Shown: positions 15,513 to 24,309 of the stretch, one piece after another | Numbering within the stretch: position 1 is the first letter of the stretch | Layout: every line of letters begins with the position of its first letter | DNA from: Shewanella salipaludis | Lineage (GTDB): Bacteria > Pseudomonadota > Gammaproteobacteria > Enterobacterales > Shewanellaceae | Direction: 5' to 3' | DNA length: 64,000 nt | NCBI RefSeq assembly: GCF_012911865.1 | Contig: NZ_JAAXYH010000010.1 | Coordinates: forward strand, 86,088-150,087 | Translations under genes and position numbers: made by a program | Notes under the pieces: generated by a model | Seen by the model: the letters and a program-made list of their open reading frames with translations, nothing else | Databases searched by the model: none | What the model was told of the DNA's origin: nothing

Positions 15513-17714
15513 CTAACTGGCCTTGGCGGCAGCCATGGCCGCTAATCGTGCCCTGGCCGCATGCAGCTTCTTGTAGCTGTCGATCAGCTTCTGGTGCTTC
15601 TCCAGGCCTTCGAGCTGCGAATTCGTTGGCGTCAGGCCAAAGAAGCGCACCGAGCCTTCGACAGAACCCACCACGGCATCCAGGGTCTCCTGGCCGAACA
15701 TACGGCCCAGGCTCTCCTGATAGTCTGTTAGCTCAAGCTCGTCGTCGAGGCTGATTTCCAGCACTGCCTGCACGCCCTGGTAGAAGAGGCCGCGGGCGAC
15801 CGTGTTGTTGTTGTACTGCAGGAAGGTCTCGGTCAGCTCCAGCGCCTCTTCCAGCTCGCCCAGCGCCAGGCAGATCAGCAGCCTGAGCTCGAGTATCGTC
15901 AGCTGGCCCCAGACTGTATTCTCGTCGAACTCTACGCCTATCAGGGTGATGATGTCGCTGTAGATATCCAGCTGGCTCTCGTCCAGACGCTCGGACAGCT
16001 TGCGCAGCTGGCGGTTGTTGAGAGTGTGCAGGTTGAGTATGTCTTCGCGGTAGTCCAGCGCCTTGTTGGTGTTGTCCCAGATGAGATCCGACACAGGGTA
16101 GACCTCAGAGAAGTCCGGCACCAGGATGCGGCAGGCGTTGCCAAGCTCGGTAAATTCGGCGATGTACACCTCCTTGCCGAGATCTTCCAGTATGGCGAAC
16201 AGGCGCTCACTCTCCTGCGCATTAGTACCCGAGAAGTCCCACTCGACGAACTCATAGTCATGTTTGGCGCTGAAGAAGCGCCAGGAGATCACCCCGGTGG
16301 AGTCGATGAAGTGCTCGACGAAGTTCTCCGGCTCCTGCACCGCCATGCTGTTGAAGGTGGGTTTCTGCACATCGTTGAGGCCCTCGAAGCTGCGGCCCTG
16401 CAGCAGCTCGGTGAGGCTGCGCTCCAGCGCCACTTCGAGGCTCGGGTGGGCGCCGAAGGAGGCGAACACGCCGCCGGTGCGCGGGTTCATCAGGGTCACG
16501 CACATCACGGGGAACTGGCCGCCCAGAGACGCATCCTTGATGACCAGGGGGAAGCCCTGGGCCTCCAGCGCCTCTATGCCGGCCATGATGCCGGGGTACT
16601 TGGCCAGCACGTCCCTGGGCACGTCCGGCAGGGCGATCTCTTCTTCTATGATCTGGCGCTTGACCGCGCGCTCGAAGATCTCCGACAGGCACTGCACCTT
16701 GGCTTCGTCCAGGTTGTTGCCTGCGCTCATGCCGTTGCTCAGAAACAGGTTCTCTATCAGGTTCGACGGGAAATATACCGTCTCGCCGTCACTCTGGCGC
16801 ACATAGGGGATGGCGCAGATGCCGCGCTCCCTGTTGCCCGAGTTGGTGTCTATCAGGTTGGAGCCGCAGAGATCGCCGTCTGGGTTGTAGATCTCCAGGC
16901 AGTAGTCGTCGAGTATGCCGTCCGGCAGCGCATCATCCGCCCCCGGCTTGAACCACTTCTCGTTGGGGTAGTGGACGAAGTCGGCGTTGGCTATCTCCGG
17001 GCCGAAATACTGGTCGTTGTAGAAGAAGTTGCAGCTCAGGCGCTCGATAAATTCGCCCAGCGCCGAACACAGGGCGCTCTCCTTGGTGGCACCCTTGCCG
17101 TTGGTGAAGCACTTGGGCGAGGCGGCGTCGCGGATATGCAGCGACCAGACATGGGGCACCAGGTTGCGCCAGGAGGAGATCTCTATCTTCATGCCGAGCT
17201 CGGCCAGCTTGCCCGTCATGTTGGCTATGGTCTGCTCCAGCGGCAGGTCCTTGCCGAGGATGAAGGTATGGTGGCTCTCGTCCGGCTTGAGCATCAGCAT
17301 GGCCTGGGCGTCCTGATCCAGGCTGGCCACGGTTTCAATCTGGAACTCGGGGCCCGTCTGCACCACTTTTTTTACCGTGCAGCGGTCGATGGAGCGCAGT
17401 ATGCCTTCCCTGTCCTTGGCGGAGATGCTTTCCGGCAGTTCCACCTGGATCTTGAAGATCTGGTTATAGCGGTTTTCCGGGTCGACTATGTTGTTCTGCG
17501 ACAGGCGAATGCCCTCTGTGGGTATGTCGCGGGAGCTGCAGTACACCTTGACGAAATAGGCGGCACACAGGGCCGAGGACGCCAGGAAGTAATCGAAGGG
17601 ACCTGGGGCCGAACCATCGCCCTTGTAGCGGATGGGCTGGTCGGCGATGACGCTGAAATCATCAAACTTGGCTTCGAGTCTGAGATTATCGAGAAAATTT
17701 ACTTTGATTTCCAT
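15513..17714 (-). CDS. ycaO: OsmC-YcaO fusion protein
   Basis: YcaO is the ATP-dependent factor needed with RimO for beta-methylthiolation of ribosomal protein S12 in E. coli. From ATG 17714 this protein has 733 residues; an in-frame ATG at 17768 lacks a better ribosome-binding site. Residues 1-135 are an OsmC/Ohr-type domain (LEAKFDDFSVIADQP, GPFDYFLASSALCAAYFVKVYC with its redox cysteines). From about 150 on it matches E. coli YcaO: GKDLPLEQTIANM, VWSLHIRD, CFTNGKGATKESALCSALGEFIERLS (nucleotide site), and a helical tail. The E. coli protein lacks the OsmC part, so the fusion hints at redox or thiol-linked control of the modification. Confidence 0.92.
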   Translation of the reverse strand: MEIKVNFLDNLRLEAKFDDFSVIADQPIRYKGDGSAPGPFDYFLASSALCAAYFVKVYCSSRDIPTEGIRLSQNNIVDPENRYNQIFKIQVELPESISAKDREGILRSIDRCTVKKVVQTGPEFQIETVASLDQDAQAMLMLKPDESHHTFILGKDLPLEQTIANMTGKLAELGMKIEISSWRNLVPHVWSLHIRDAASPKCFTNGKGATKESALCSALGEFIERLSCNFFYNDQYFGPEIANADFVHYPNEKWFKPGADDALPDGILDDYCLEIYNPDGDLCGSNLIDTNSGNRERGICAIPYVRQSDGETVYFPSNLIENLFLSNGMSAGNNLDEAKVQCLSEIFERAVKRQIIEEEIALPDVPRDVLAKYPGIMAGIEALEAQGFPLVIKDASLGGQFPVMCVTLMNPRTGGVFASFGAHPSLEVALERSLTELLQGRSFEGLNDVQKPTFNSMAVQEPENFVEHFIDSTGVISWRFFSAKHDYEFVEWDFSGTNAQESERLFAILEDLGKEVYIAEFTELGNACRILVPDFSEVYPVSDLIWDNTNKALDYREDILNLHTLNNRQLRKLSERLDESQLDIYSDIITLIGVEFDENTVWGQLTILELRLLICLALGELEEALELTETFLQYNNNTVARGLFYQGVQAVLEISLDDELELTDYQESLGRMFGQETLDAVVGSVEGSVRFFGLTPTNSQLEGLEKHQKLIDSYKKLHAARARLAAMAAAKAS

Positions 17715-17768
17715 TGGATAGTTCCGAATTGCTGCTGGGCTTGCCGCTCGCCCCAGGGCGCTGTTCAT

Positions 17769-18111
17769 GACATGCAGTTTAAAAGCATGCCTCGGCCGTG
17801 GACAAATAGTGCGAAATTGGGGGAATTATCTGCTTTTTTGGGCCAATAGTCTTGGATTAATTGCCCGCCGCCCCGGCGGGACGCTCAAAGACGGGGCCGG
17901 CATGGCTCAGCTTATTCAGGCTAAGCCATGGCCGCGGCAGGCGCTATTCCCTGCCTGGGTTACCGCCTGTGGCATGCTCAATACTGGACAAATACACGAA
18001 ACCATGTTCATTTGCGTACATTTCGACTAGAATTGACTCAGACGTTCCCTTTTCATTGCGGCTTAAGCGACATCCAAGGCCGCCTTGTCAGCTCAAGATA
18101 AGGAGCCGTGT
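17769..18111. promoter_or_regulatory. Intergenic region between ycaO and the xre-res module
   Basis: About 340 bp with no gene. It contains GCCCGCCG/CGGCGGG-type and CATGGCT-AGC/GCT-AGCCATG inverted repeats (around 17905-17935) that could be operator sites for the autoregulatory antitoxin, and TGTTCA, 17 bp, TAGAAT near 18003-18031 as a weak promoter for xre-res. All are tentative. Confidence 0.35.
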
Positions 18112-18552
18112 ATGACCGGCCTCAAGCAGCAAGCTCACTCCAAAGCCCAGGCCAAGACCCATTCCCAGGAACAGCGCAGTGAAGCCATGGATTACAGCAA
18201 GGCCCTGCCGGTGGTATTCAGGATCATGGACAAGTGGCACTGCAATACCGCGGAGCAGCTGGCGATTCTGGGGATAAGCTCTCGTTCAACATTGAGCAAA
18301 TACAAGGAAGCCAGCGGTGGGCTGCGCCTATCCTTGGACACCCAAGAGCGCATGAGCTACATACTGAACATACATAAATGCCTGCGGACCCTGTTCAGCG
18401 CCGATGACAGCGTTTATGGCTGGGTACGCAAACCCAACAAGCATCCCTTCTTCGCCGGTCACAGCGCCATGGATATCATGAAACAGGGGCGCGTGGCCGA
18501 TCTCTATGAAGTCGCCAGCCGGCTGCATGCCTGGCGCGGAGGCATGGCTTGA
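18112..18552 (+). CDS. Xre/MbcA-type antitoxin of a RES toxin
   Basis: AAGGAG six bases before ATG 18112 fixes the start, giving 146 residues. After a charged N terminus, the segment VVFRIMDKWHCNTAEQLAILGISSRSTLSKYK is a helix-turn-helix. The C-terminal part (GLRLSLDTQERMSYILNIHKCLRTLFSADDSVYGWVRKPNKHPFFAGHSAMDIM) matches the toxin-binding MbcA/ParS/Xre domain that caps the RES active site. It overlaps the RES gene by one base (TGATG), the usual coupled arrangement in Xre-RES type II toxin-antitoxin pairs. It probably also represses the operon. Confidence 0.9.
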   Translation: MTGLKQQAHSKAQAKTHSQEQRSEAMDYSKALPVVFRIMDKWHCNTAEQLAILGISSRSTLSKYKEASGGLRLSLDTQERMSYILNIHKCLRTLFSADDSVYGWVRKPNKHPFFAGHSAMDIMKQGRVADLYEVASRLHAWRGGMA

Positions 18553-19241
18553 TGGAGCAACCGCCGCTGACAGGCTACGAGCAGCAGAAATGTTATCGTG
18601 TGGTCCCAAGTCGATACCCCACGATCAACCTCTTCGAAGATGTGGCCAATGAAGACGAACTCGAGGCCGTGTGGGCCATAGAAGCCATGACCAACAGCAG
18701 GTTGAACGAGCAGGCCGGCGACTTGAATCGGGTGCCCAAGGCAGACTGGTTAACCGGCCTGCCCGGCTGCAATGCTGTGATGGCCGCCTTTACCCATATC
18801 AACCCGGAAGGCGCCAGGTTCACCACCAGGGATTTTGGCGGCTACTACTGTGCGCCCTTGCTGGATACTTCGGTCAAGGAAACTGTCTACCATCAGGAGA
18901 GATTACTCGGCTATACCGATGAGCCGCCCCAGAAGATACAGATGCGGGTGCTGGTCGCAGCATTCGATGCACAGCTGCTCGACATCACGGGGCCTGACTT
19001 CCAGGAGAGCCTGCTCTATAACGGCACCAGCTATGCCTACAGCCAGATCTTTGCCAACGAACAGAAGCTCAGGGATGTGGATGGTATCCGCTACCTGTCG
19101 GTGCGTCATCCGGGCCATGACTGCTATGTCTTGTACCGCCCACGCCTAGTCACCCAGATATTGCAATCCAAGCACCTGGAGTACCATTGGAATGGCAATG
19201 CCATCACCAATGTGCTCGAAATCAAGCTCTACGGCGAATAG
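18552..19241 (+). CDS. RES-domain NAD+ phosphorylase toxin
   Basis: The 229-residue protein is a stand-alone RES domain. CYRVVPSRYPTINLFEDVA carries the conserved Arg, FGGYYCAPLLDTSVKETVYHQERLL the Tyr and Glu of the active site, and SYAYSQIFANEQK with DGIRYLSVRHPG the C-terminal Ser/Asn motif. Characterised relatives cleave NAD+ by phosphorolysis and halt growth until neutralised by the partner encoded immediately upstream. It starts at the ATG overlapping the antitoxin stop. Length and motifs look intact, so the pair should be functional. It shares the fold, but little sequence, with the RES protein at 11906-12931. Confidence 0.9.
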   Translation: MEQPPLTGYEQQKCYRVVPSRYPTINLFEDVANEDELEAVWAIEAMTNSRLNEQAGDLNRVPKADWLTGLPGCNAVMAAFTHINPEGARFTTRDFGGYYCAPLLDTSVKETVYHQERLLGYTDEPPQKIQMRVLVAAFDAQLLDITGPDFQESLLYNGTSYAYSQIFANEQKLRDVDGIRYLSVRHPGHDCYVLYRPRLVTQILQSKHLEYHWNGNAITNVLEIKLYGE

Positions 19242-19274
19242 CCATTATGGCTCTAGCCTGGCATGGAGCCCCAC

Positions 19275-19350
19275 GACCCAGGGTGAACGCCAGGTGGTGG
19301 TTCACCCTGAATACACAGGCCTCTCCTCAAGAGAGGCGGAGATGCTGTTT
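19275..19350 (+). terminator. Hairpins downstream of the xre-res pair
   Basis: A perfect 10-bp stem CAGGGTGAAC/GTTCACCCTG is followed by CCTCTC/GAGAGG. There is no T run, so termination is uncertain, but these are the only structured sequences before the convergent gene at 19391. Confidence 0.35.
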
Positions 19351-19390
19351 ATGCACTCGCTCGAGATGCACATTTCCACGGAGCAAGGGT

Positions 19391-19879
19391 CTACAGCCTT
19401 GTTTTCCGTTTTAGCTTCTCATTAATTTCTTGATTTATCATGTCTCTGGCTTCATTAATATCCGACATAAGATCGTGCTGATACTGCACATAGGCTTTAT
19501 ATTTTTCACCGGAAATCAGAAAAACAGCGCCAATTAACACCGCCATATTTATCAGGCAAAACAATAGCGCAGCAAACGTATCCTGCAATAAAATTGCGGG
19601 AGCACAGATCAAGGCAAACATAATAGCTTGAAACTTAAGCCATTTAGCACAAAGGAAAGAGCCTCTCGTCACTTTAAAATTAACAAGGTTCAGCTGGATG
19701 GCTAATACCAGCAATATCAAAAAATCCCATCTAGGATCTAATTTATAATAGTTATTTGAGATGATAGACACGGACATGCCGGTGCCTATGAGAAGTAACA
19801 GGGTCGCAAGCAAAAATGCAATTAGCGTCTTCTTTTTAGGAAATATCCCTATAGGCTCATCGGCTTTATTGTTAAACAT
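19391..19879 (-). CDS. Four-helix inner-membrane protein, unknown function
   Basis: The 162-residue protein has a short polar N terminus and four hydrophobic segments: about 19-40 (TLIAFLLATLLLLIGTGMSV), 52-67, 85-105 and 110-125. A charged cytoplasmic helix (ISGEKYKAYVQYQHDLMSDINEARDMINQEINEKLKRK) closes it. GAGGAG lies 11 bases upstream of ATG. It is AT-richer than neighbours and has no recognisable family. It converges on the Xre-RES module, and nothing ties it functionally to that pair. Confidence 0.7.
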   Translation of the reverse strand: MFNNKADEPIGIFPKKKTLIAFLLATLLLLIGTGMSVSIISNNYYKLDPRWDFLILLVLAIQLNLVNFKVTRGSFLCAKWLKFQAIMFALICAPAILLQDTFAALLFCLINMAVLIGAVFLISGEKYKAYVQYQHDLMSDINEARDMINQEINEKLKRKTRL

Positions 19880-20140
19880 TACTCGGCTAACTCCTCATAA
19901 ATGCCGACAGCGAGCGAGTTGACAGCGCCTGCAGATAGGGGTGATGCCACTTGGCGATCTAACACAGAGGATTGTATACAAAAATCACGAGATGTTGGCC
20001 ATTTTTGCTGCTAGGATAACTATCCAAATAAATGTCAGATTTGTGAGCTTATTTTGGCCCTAATGCGCAGCAAGTATAGATACCAATGCTGTGAGCCGAT
20101 GGGATGAGCCTACCAAATACACCCACTTCACGAGTACCCT

Positions 20141-22018
20141 ATGAAAAAAATAATCAATGGCCTAATACTGGGTTTACTGGTCAGCGGCTGTAGCGACCCG
20201 GTTAAACAAGACGCCACACCCACGGCGGCCGAGGCTGCAACCTCTGCCCCTGCCAGCGACATAGAGGCTGCGGCCAGCCTCAAACAGCAATTGGTCGATA
20301 TGACCAAGGACTATTTCGCCCTCAGGCCCGAGCTGGCCACTTACTATGGGGTGACAGATGCCAATGCAGGTGCCGGGGTCATGTCCAGCCTGACAGATTA
20401 CAGCCCGGCAGGTGAAGCCCATCGCAGGGCGAGCCTCGCAGCCATGCTGTCCAGGCTCGATGCCATGGACAGTGCCAGGCTGAGCCCATCGGATAGGGTG
20501 AGCCTGAATGCCATCAGATCCGAAGTCAGGGGCGCCCTGCTGCCGGCCCAGACAGTCGACTATGGCAACGTGCTGGGCGAATACGGTGTCTGGTTCCTGC
20601 CCTATGCGGTGAACCATCTTTCCGGCCTGCAGGTTGAATTCCCAGGTTACATGGAAGACAAGTTCGCGGTCACCGACAGCGCCGAGGCCAAGGCCTATCT
20701 GGCACGCCTGAGGGCCTATCCCGCGGCCATGGCCGGGCTTATCGCCAAGATGGAGCAGGATGCCGAACTTGGGGTGATCCCCCCGGACTTCGTGATAGAC
20801 AAGACGCTGCGCGGCCTGGCGGCCCAGATAGCCATGCTCCCTGCCGAGCATCCTTTGGTGTTGAGCTTCGAGGCCAAGCTGGCGGCGGCCGGCGTGGACC
20901 AGGCTGAAGCGCTGGCCACATCCGCGACTGAATTGGTCGACAGCCAATATTATGCCGCCACCCGGGCGCTGATTGCCGCGCTTGAAGTCCTGCGGCCGAA
21001 GGCGACCCATGATGCCGGCATAGGCAGACTGCCAAAGGGGGCCGAGCTGTATCAGGCCATGATCAAACACCTGGCCAACTCGGACAAGACAGCGGATGAG
21101 ATCCATCGGCTGGGCCTGGCCGAGGTGGCGCGGATCACCACAGAGATGGACGGCCTGCTGAAAAAAGTCGGCTACACGGACGGCACGGTGGGCGAGCGCA
21201 TGCAGGTGCTGCTCAAAGATCCCAAGTACCTCTACCCCAATACGGCGGAAGGCAAGCGGCAGTTGATGGCGGATATTCATGCCGACCTGGACTTGGTCAA
21301 CGCCAAACTGCCGCAGTGGTTCGGGCGCTTGCCGGATCAGGAGGTCGCGGTCGAGGCCGTGCCCGACAGCCGCGCCGCCTCCACCAGCGGCGCCTTCTAC
21401 GATGCACCATCCCAGGACGGTTCGCGCAAGGGCACCTTCTGGATCAGCCTGTACGACACTGCCTCCCTGCCATCTTACTCGCTGCAGACCCTGACCTACC
21501 ACGAGACCAACCCGGGCCATCACCTGCAGACCATAATAGGCCTGTCCGACACCTTGCCGTTGATGAGTACTCTCTTCTACTCCAATGCGGCGGGCGAAGG
21601 CTGGGCGCTGTACGCCGAGCGCCTGGCGGCAGAGATGGGTATCTATGCCGATGATCCCATAGACGATATAGGCCGCCTGCAATCCGAGCTGCACCGCGCC
21701 GTGCGTTTGGTGGTGGATACCGGCATGCATGCCAAGGGCTGGAGCCGCGAACAGGCGATCGACTATGCGGTGGCTACCGAAGGCATACACCTGGATGAGG
21801 CCACGGGCGAGATCGAGCGTTATTGCGTATGGCCTGGACAGGCGCTGGGCTACAAGCTGGGCGAGCTGAAGATCATAGAATTGCGTGAGAAGGCGAAAAA
21901 AGTACTGGGCAGTCGCTTCGATATCAAGGTATTCCACGACCGCTTGCTGGAAAATGGCGCCCTGCCACTGGCTCTGATGCAACAGAAGATAGAAATGTGG
22001 CTGGATTCTGTGAAGTAA
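20141..22018 (+). CDS. DUF885-family lipoprotein, predicted metallopeptidase
   Basis: The 625-residue protein starts with KKIINGLILGLLVSGC-SD, a lipoprotein signal (lipobox VSGC), followed by an Ala/Thr-rich linker. The rest matches the DUF885 family, with the putative zinc motif HETNPGHHLQ (H454, E455, H460) and a downstream GEGWALYAERLAAEMG block. Relatives are thought to be M3/M32-like peptidases in the periplasm. Substrate unknown. It is monocistronic, with a long AT-rich upstream region and no strong promoter that I can pick out. Confidence 0.88.
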   Translation: MKKIINGLILGLLVSGCSDPVKQDATPTAAEAATSAPASDIEAAASLKQQLVDMTKDYFALRPELATYYGVTDANAGAGVMSSLTDYSPAGEAHRRASLAAMLSRLDAMDSARLSPSDRVSLNAIRSEVRGALLPAQTVDYGNVLGEYGVWFLPYAVNHLSGLQVEFPGYMEDKFAVTDSAEAKAYLARLRAYPAAMAGLIAKMEQDAELGVIPPDFVIDKTLRGLAAQIAMLPAEHPLVLSFEAKLAAAGVDQAEALATSATELVDSQYYAATRALIAALEVLRPKATHDAGIGRLPKGAELYQAMIKHLANSDKTADEIHRLGLAEVARITTEMDGLLKKVGYTDGTVGERMQVLLKDPKYLYPNTAEGKRQLMADIHADLDLVNAKLPQWFGRLPDQEVAVEAVPDSRAASTSGAFYDAPSQDGSRKGTFWISLYDTASLPSYSLQTLTYHETNPGHHLQTIIGLSDTLPLMSTLFYSNAAGEGWALYAERLAAEMGIYADDPIDDIGRLQSELHRAVRLVVDTGMHAKGWSREQAIDYAVATEGIHLDEATGEIERYCVWPGQALGYKLGELKIIELREKAKKVLGSRFDIKVFHDRLLENGALPLALMQQKIEMWLDSVK

Positions 22019-22085
22019 GTTAAGTCAGGCAAGATAGCTATCAGGGTCAAGATGCCTGCATCTTGACCCTGTTTATTGGCGGCTT

Positions 22086-22826
22086 TCAGGCGCCCTGGCC
22101 GGCAAACTTACGCCGATAGTGCTTGCCCAGGTAACGAATGAAGCCGACGCCTATGACCCCGGGCAAGATCCACGACAACAGCTGTAGATTGCCATGGCTG
22201 ACGAACAAGCGGCTGCCACCGAAGGCGAAGAAGGCGGTGTAACAGGCGATGCCTGAGCCTATCATGGCCCCCAGATGCTCTATCCACCATTCCATCTTGC
22301 TCAGGCTGGCCTTGAAGCTGTAGCGCAGGAAGCCCCCACCCACCAGCGTCCCCAGTACGCCGAAGATCACCGGCAATATTTGTTGCTGACCATGACCCCA
22401 GATGGCCAACAGCGGACCCGCGGCCGTTAGGCCCGCCATCAGCAGCAGATGGACAGGCGCCTGCAGCTGCCGACGTTGGGTCTTGTGACGCAACACCAGG
22501 ACCCCATGCCTGACTGTGGTGACGGTCAACAGACTCAGATACAACAAGAAGATCCAGGTGTTGCTGCGCGTCGCTATCTGCTGCGCCAGCGCCTCGGCAT
22601 CCTTGGCCGGATGCGAGATCACCGCCAGGGGATCGAGCAGGCCAAGGGTCGCCATGATGCAACCTGTGGCCGCGACACAATACATGGCATACACATAATA
22701 GCGGCCGAAACGGCTGTGGTTGGCACTGCCCTTCCTGAGGAAGGCCGGTAGCCAGAACAACACCAGGGCGAAGGCGCCGGCGCCGATATGCAATGTTTGT
22801 GACAGGGTAAATATGGCGTTCATCAT
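22086..22826 (-). CDS. Multi-pass membrane protein (DUF2306-like)
   Basis: AAGGAG lies 4 and 7 bases before two adjacent ATG codons (22826, 22823), so I start at 22826 (246 residues) rather than further upstream. Seven or so hydrophobic segments run through the protein: LHIGAGAFALVLFWLPAFL, YYVYAMYCVAATGCIMATLGLL, WIFLLYLSLLTV, LLLMAGLTAAGPLLAIWG, GVLGTLVGGGFL, IACYTAFFAFGG and a last helix before a basic tail. Early His-x6-Ala and conserved GHxxxGR-like spacing (KGSANHSRFGRYY) recall DUF2306 membrane proteins. Function unknown. The start codon lies in a perfect hairpin, described separately. Confidence 0.75.
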   Translation of the reverse strand: MMNAIFTLSQTLHIGAGAFALVLFWLPAFLRKGSANHSRFGRYYVYAMYCVAATGCIMATLGLLDPLAVISHPAKDAEALAQQIATRSNTWIFLLYLSLLTVTTVRHGVLVLRHKTQRRQLQAPVHLLLMAGLTAAGPLLAIWGHGQQQILPVIFGVLGTLVGGGFLRYSFKASLSKMEWWIEHLGAMIGSGIACYTAFFAFGGSRLFVSHGNLQLLSWILPGVIGVGFIRYLGKHYRRKFAGQGA

Positions 22827-22856
22827 CAAGCTCCTTAACTGTTGAAGCTTGATGAT
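22822..22856 (-). promoter_or_regulatory. Start-codon-sequestering hairpin
   Basis: ATCATCAAGCT (22822-22832) and AGCTTGATGAT (22846-22856) are perfect 11-bp inverted repeats. In the mRNA the 3' arm contains both candidate start codons, and the ribosome-binding site sits at the loop edge, so folding would hide translation initiation. This could be thermal, protein- or RNA-controlled, or only reduce expression. Confidence 0.5.
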
Positions 22857-23053
22857 ATGAAATGCCCCCATGACCCATAAGTGCCAAAAGTCACTTTATT
22901 GCCTCACATTCATGGGGTAATGTCGCCGCCCTTGACCATCGTAGATCGGTTCGCAGGGCAATAAAAAGGCGCCACTGCAGTAGCCGAGTGACGCCTGGAG
23001 CCGGCGCTGACAGGCCGGGCGCATGGCTGACCGCCAAGCTCTACACTAAGAGC

Positions 23054-23527
23054 CTACTCCTTGAAACTGATGCGCACCTTCTTGGCACCATGTTGGAGTT
23101 CTTCGGGTTTTGGCACATGGATGGACAACACGCCTCTATCATACTTGGCGGTTATGGCATCGACATCTGCGTTGAAGCCCAAAGGGATCTGACGGTTGAA
23201 TAAGCCAAAGGAACGTTCCCTGAAGTGGTAGCCTTTCTCATCCTTGTCTTGTTCGAATTTCTTCTCACCCTTAATGCTCAGGTAGTTACCTTGAACTTCG
23301 ACTTCTATGTCCTTTTCGTCCATATCGGGTAACTCGGCCTTGATCTCGAAGTACTCGCCGCATTCTTTTACATCTATTGCGGGAAACAGGTTCTGCCGCT
23401 CTGCCCTGACACCAGGCCAGTTAGACATCCAATCTCTGGCAAACTCGTCGAAGACGTTGTCTAACCTAGATTGCAGTGCAGTCCGGGCATCATCTCTGTG
23501 AAAGATGGAGGGGAAAATTGATTTCAT
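23054..23527 (-). CDS. Small heat shock protein (Hsp20/alpha-crystallin family)
   Basis: ATP-independent holdase that binds unfolding proteins. The 157-residue length is typical. After a variable N-terminal arm, the alpha-crystallin domain runs from about residue 47 (FPAIDVKECGEYFEIKAELPDMDEKDIEVEV) through LSIKGEKKF, RSFGLFNRQIPLGFNADVD and KYDRGVLSIHVPKPEE to residue 145. The tail has a VRI motif that could act as the I-x-I oligomerisation signal. TAAGGAGG precedes ATG. A sigma32-like promoter and a small CCCTGA/TCAGGG leader hairpin upstream agree with heat induction. Confidence 0.95.
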   Translation of the reverse strand: MKSIFPSIFHRDDARTALQSRLDNVFDEFARDWMSNWPGVRAERQNLFPAIDVKECGEYFEIKAELPDMDEKDIEVEVQGNYLSIKGEKKFEQDKDEKGYHFRERSFGLFNRQIPLGFNADVDAITAKYDRGVLSIHVPKPEELQHGAKKVRISFKE

Positions 23528-23566
23528 GACAACCTCCTTACTACCCTGACGCTATTCAGGGGCCGA

Positions 23567-23595
23567 ATATAGGGCCGACTCACCCAATATTCACG
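23567..23595 (-). promoter_or_regulatory. Candidate sigma32 heat-shock promoter of hsp20
   Basis: On the minus strand CGTGAA (23595-23590), a 15-bp spacer and CCCTATAT (23574-23567) resemble the sigma32 consensus CTTGAA-N13-15-CCCCATNT. It is 40 bp upstream of the hsp20 start. Confidence 0.45.
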
Positions 23596-23635
23596 CCCCC
23601 CGAAGCCCGGATTTTCCGGACTCCCTACTATTATT

Positions 23636-24169
23636 TTAGTACAAGGGCTGAGTTATAACCTTACTATTTGCATGGTCTTGAAGTCTCAGTATCGCCCCGG
23701 CCAACTTGGCGATACTGAAGCGAATGGCCAGGGGCATGGCAGCGAATTCTATGCTCAGCAGCAGGTTTTTCACCTCCAGGCCCAGCTCGGTATCGCCTTC
23801 GATGCAGAGCCGCCGCTGGAAGAATAAGGTATCGGGATCTTCCTTGCCGGCCGCCACCAGCACCAGTTCCTTCGACTCGGCCATGAAGGTCACCGCCGGG
23901 GGCTGCTCCCCCATCTCACGCACCAGCCAACGGCCGTCGAAGCCGACTTCGAAGGCCAGCGCCAGATCAGGCACTTGGATCCCGACCCATTTATCCTCCA
24001 GGAAGCTTAACTCGCCCTCCTTGGCCTGCCCGGCGAGGATTAACCCCAACACCCTGGCGATCAACGCCGACTTGAGCGGGAAAGGCACCATGGCCAGCGG
24101 ACGACGGGCAAACCTGGGAACCCCATCCAATAGCTTCTTTGCCGCCACTACGGTGAAATCTGTGTGCAT
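23636..24169 (-). CDS. ubiT: UbiT, SCP2-domain accessory factor for O2-independent ubiquinone synthesis
   Basis: I start at ATG 24169 because AGGAG lies 7 bases upstream. The resulting 177 residues match the length of E. coli UbiT. The single SCP2 lipid-binding domain is visible from PFPLKSALIARVLGLILAGQAKEGELSFLEDKWVGIQVPD through GDTELGLEVKNLLLSIE. UbiT is thought to present ubiquinone intermediates to the UbiU-UbiV hydroxylase when oxygen is absent. It is divergent from ubiU-ubiV across 140 bp, the same gene set as in E. coli, and a weak FNR-like site lies between. Confidence 0.93.
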   Translation of the reverse strand: MHTDFTVVAAKKLLDGVPRFARRPLAMVPFPLKSALIARVLGLILAGQAKEGELSFLEDKWVGIQVPDLALAFEVGFDGRWLVREMGEQPPAVTFMAESKELVLVAAGKEDPDTLFFQRRLCIEGDTELGLEVKNLLLSIEFAAMPLAIRFSIAKLAGAILRLQDHANSKVITQPLY

Positions 24170-24234
24170 CTTGGCACTCCTGCTGAATGACTCAAAACTG
24201 CCGCCAAGTTTAACTGCGCTTTCCTTTGGCAAAC

Positions 24235-24248
24235 CTGTTTTACATCAA
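24235..24248. promoter_or_regulatory. Weak FNR-like site between ubiT and ubiU
   Basis: CTGTT-TTAC-ATCAA matches 8 of 10 consensus positions of TTGAT-N4-ATCAA. It lies 62 bp upstream of ubiU and 66 bp upstream of ubiT. E. coli ubiT/ubiUV are FNR-activated, so position and function agree, but the left half-site is poor. Confidence 0.35.
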
Positions 24249-24309
24249 TTCTCTGTCATTCAAACCCTTCTACACTTTCGCCTCGACCAAACAACAGGGG
24301 GAACTGAGT

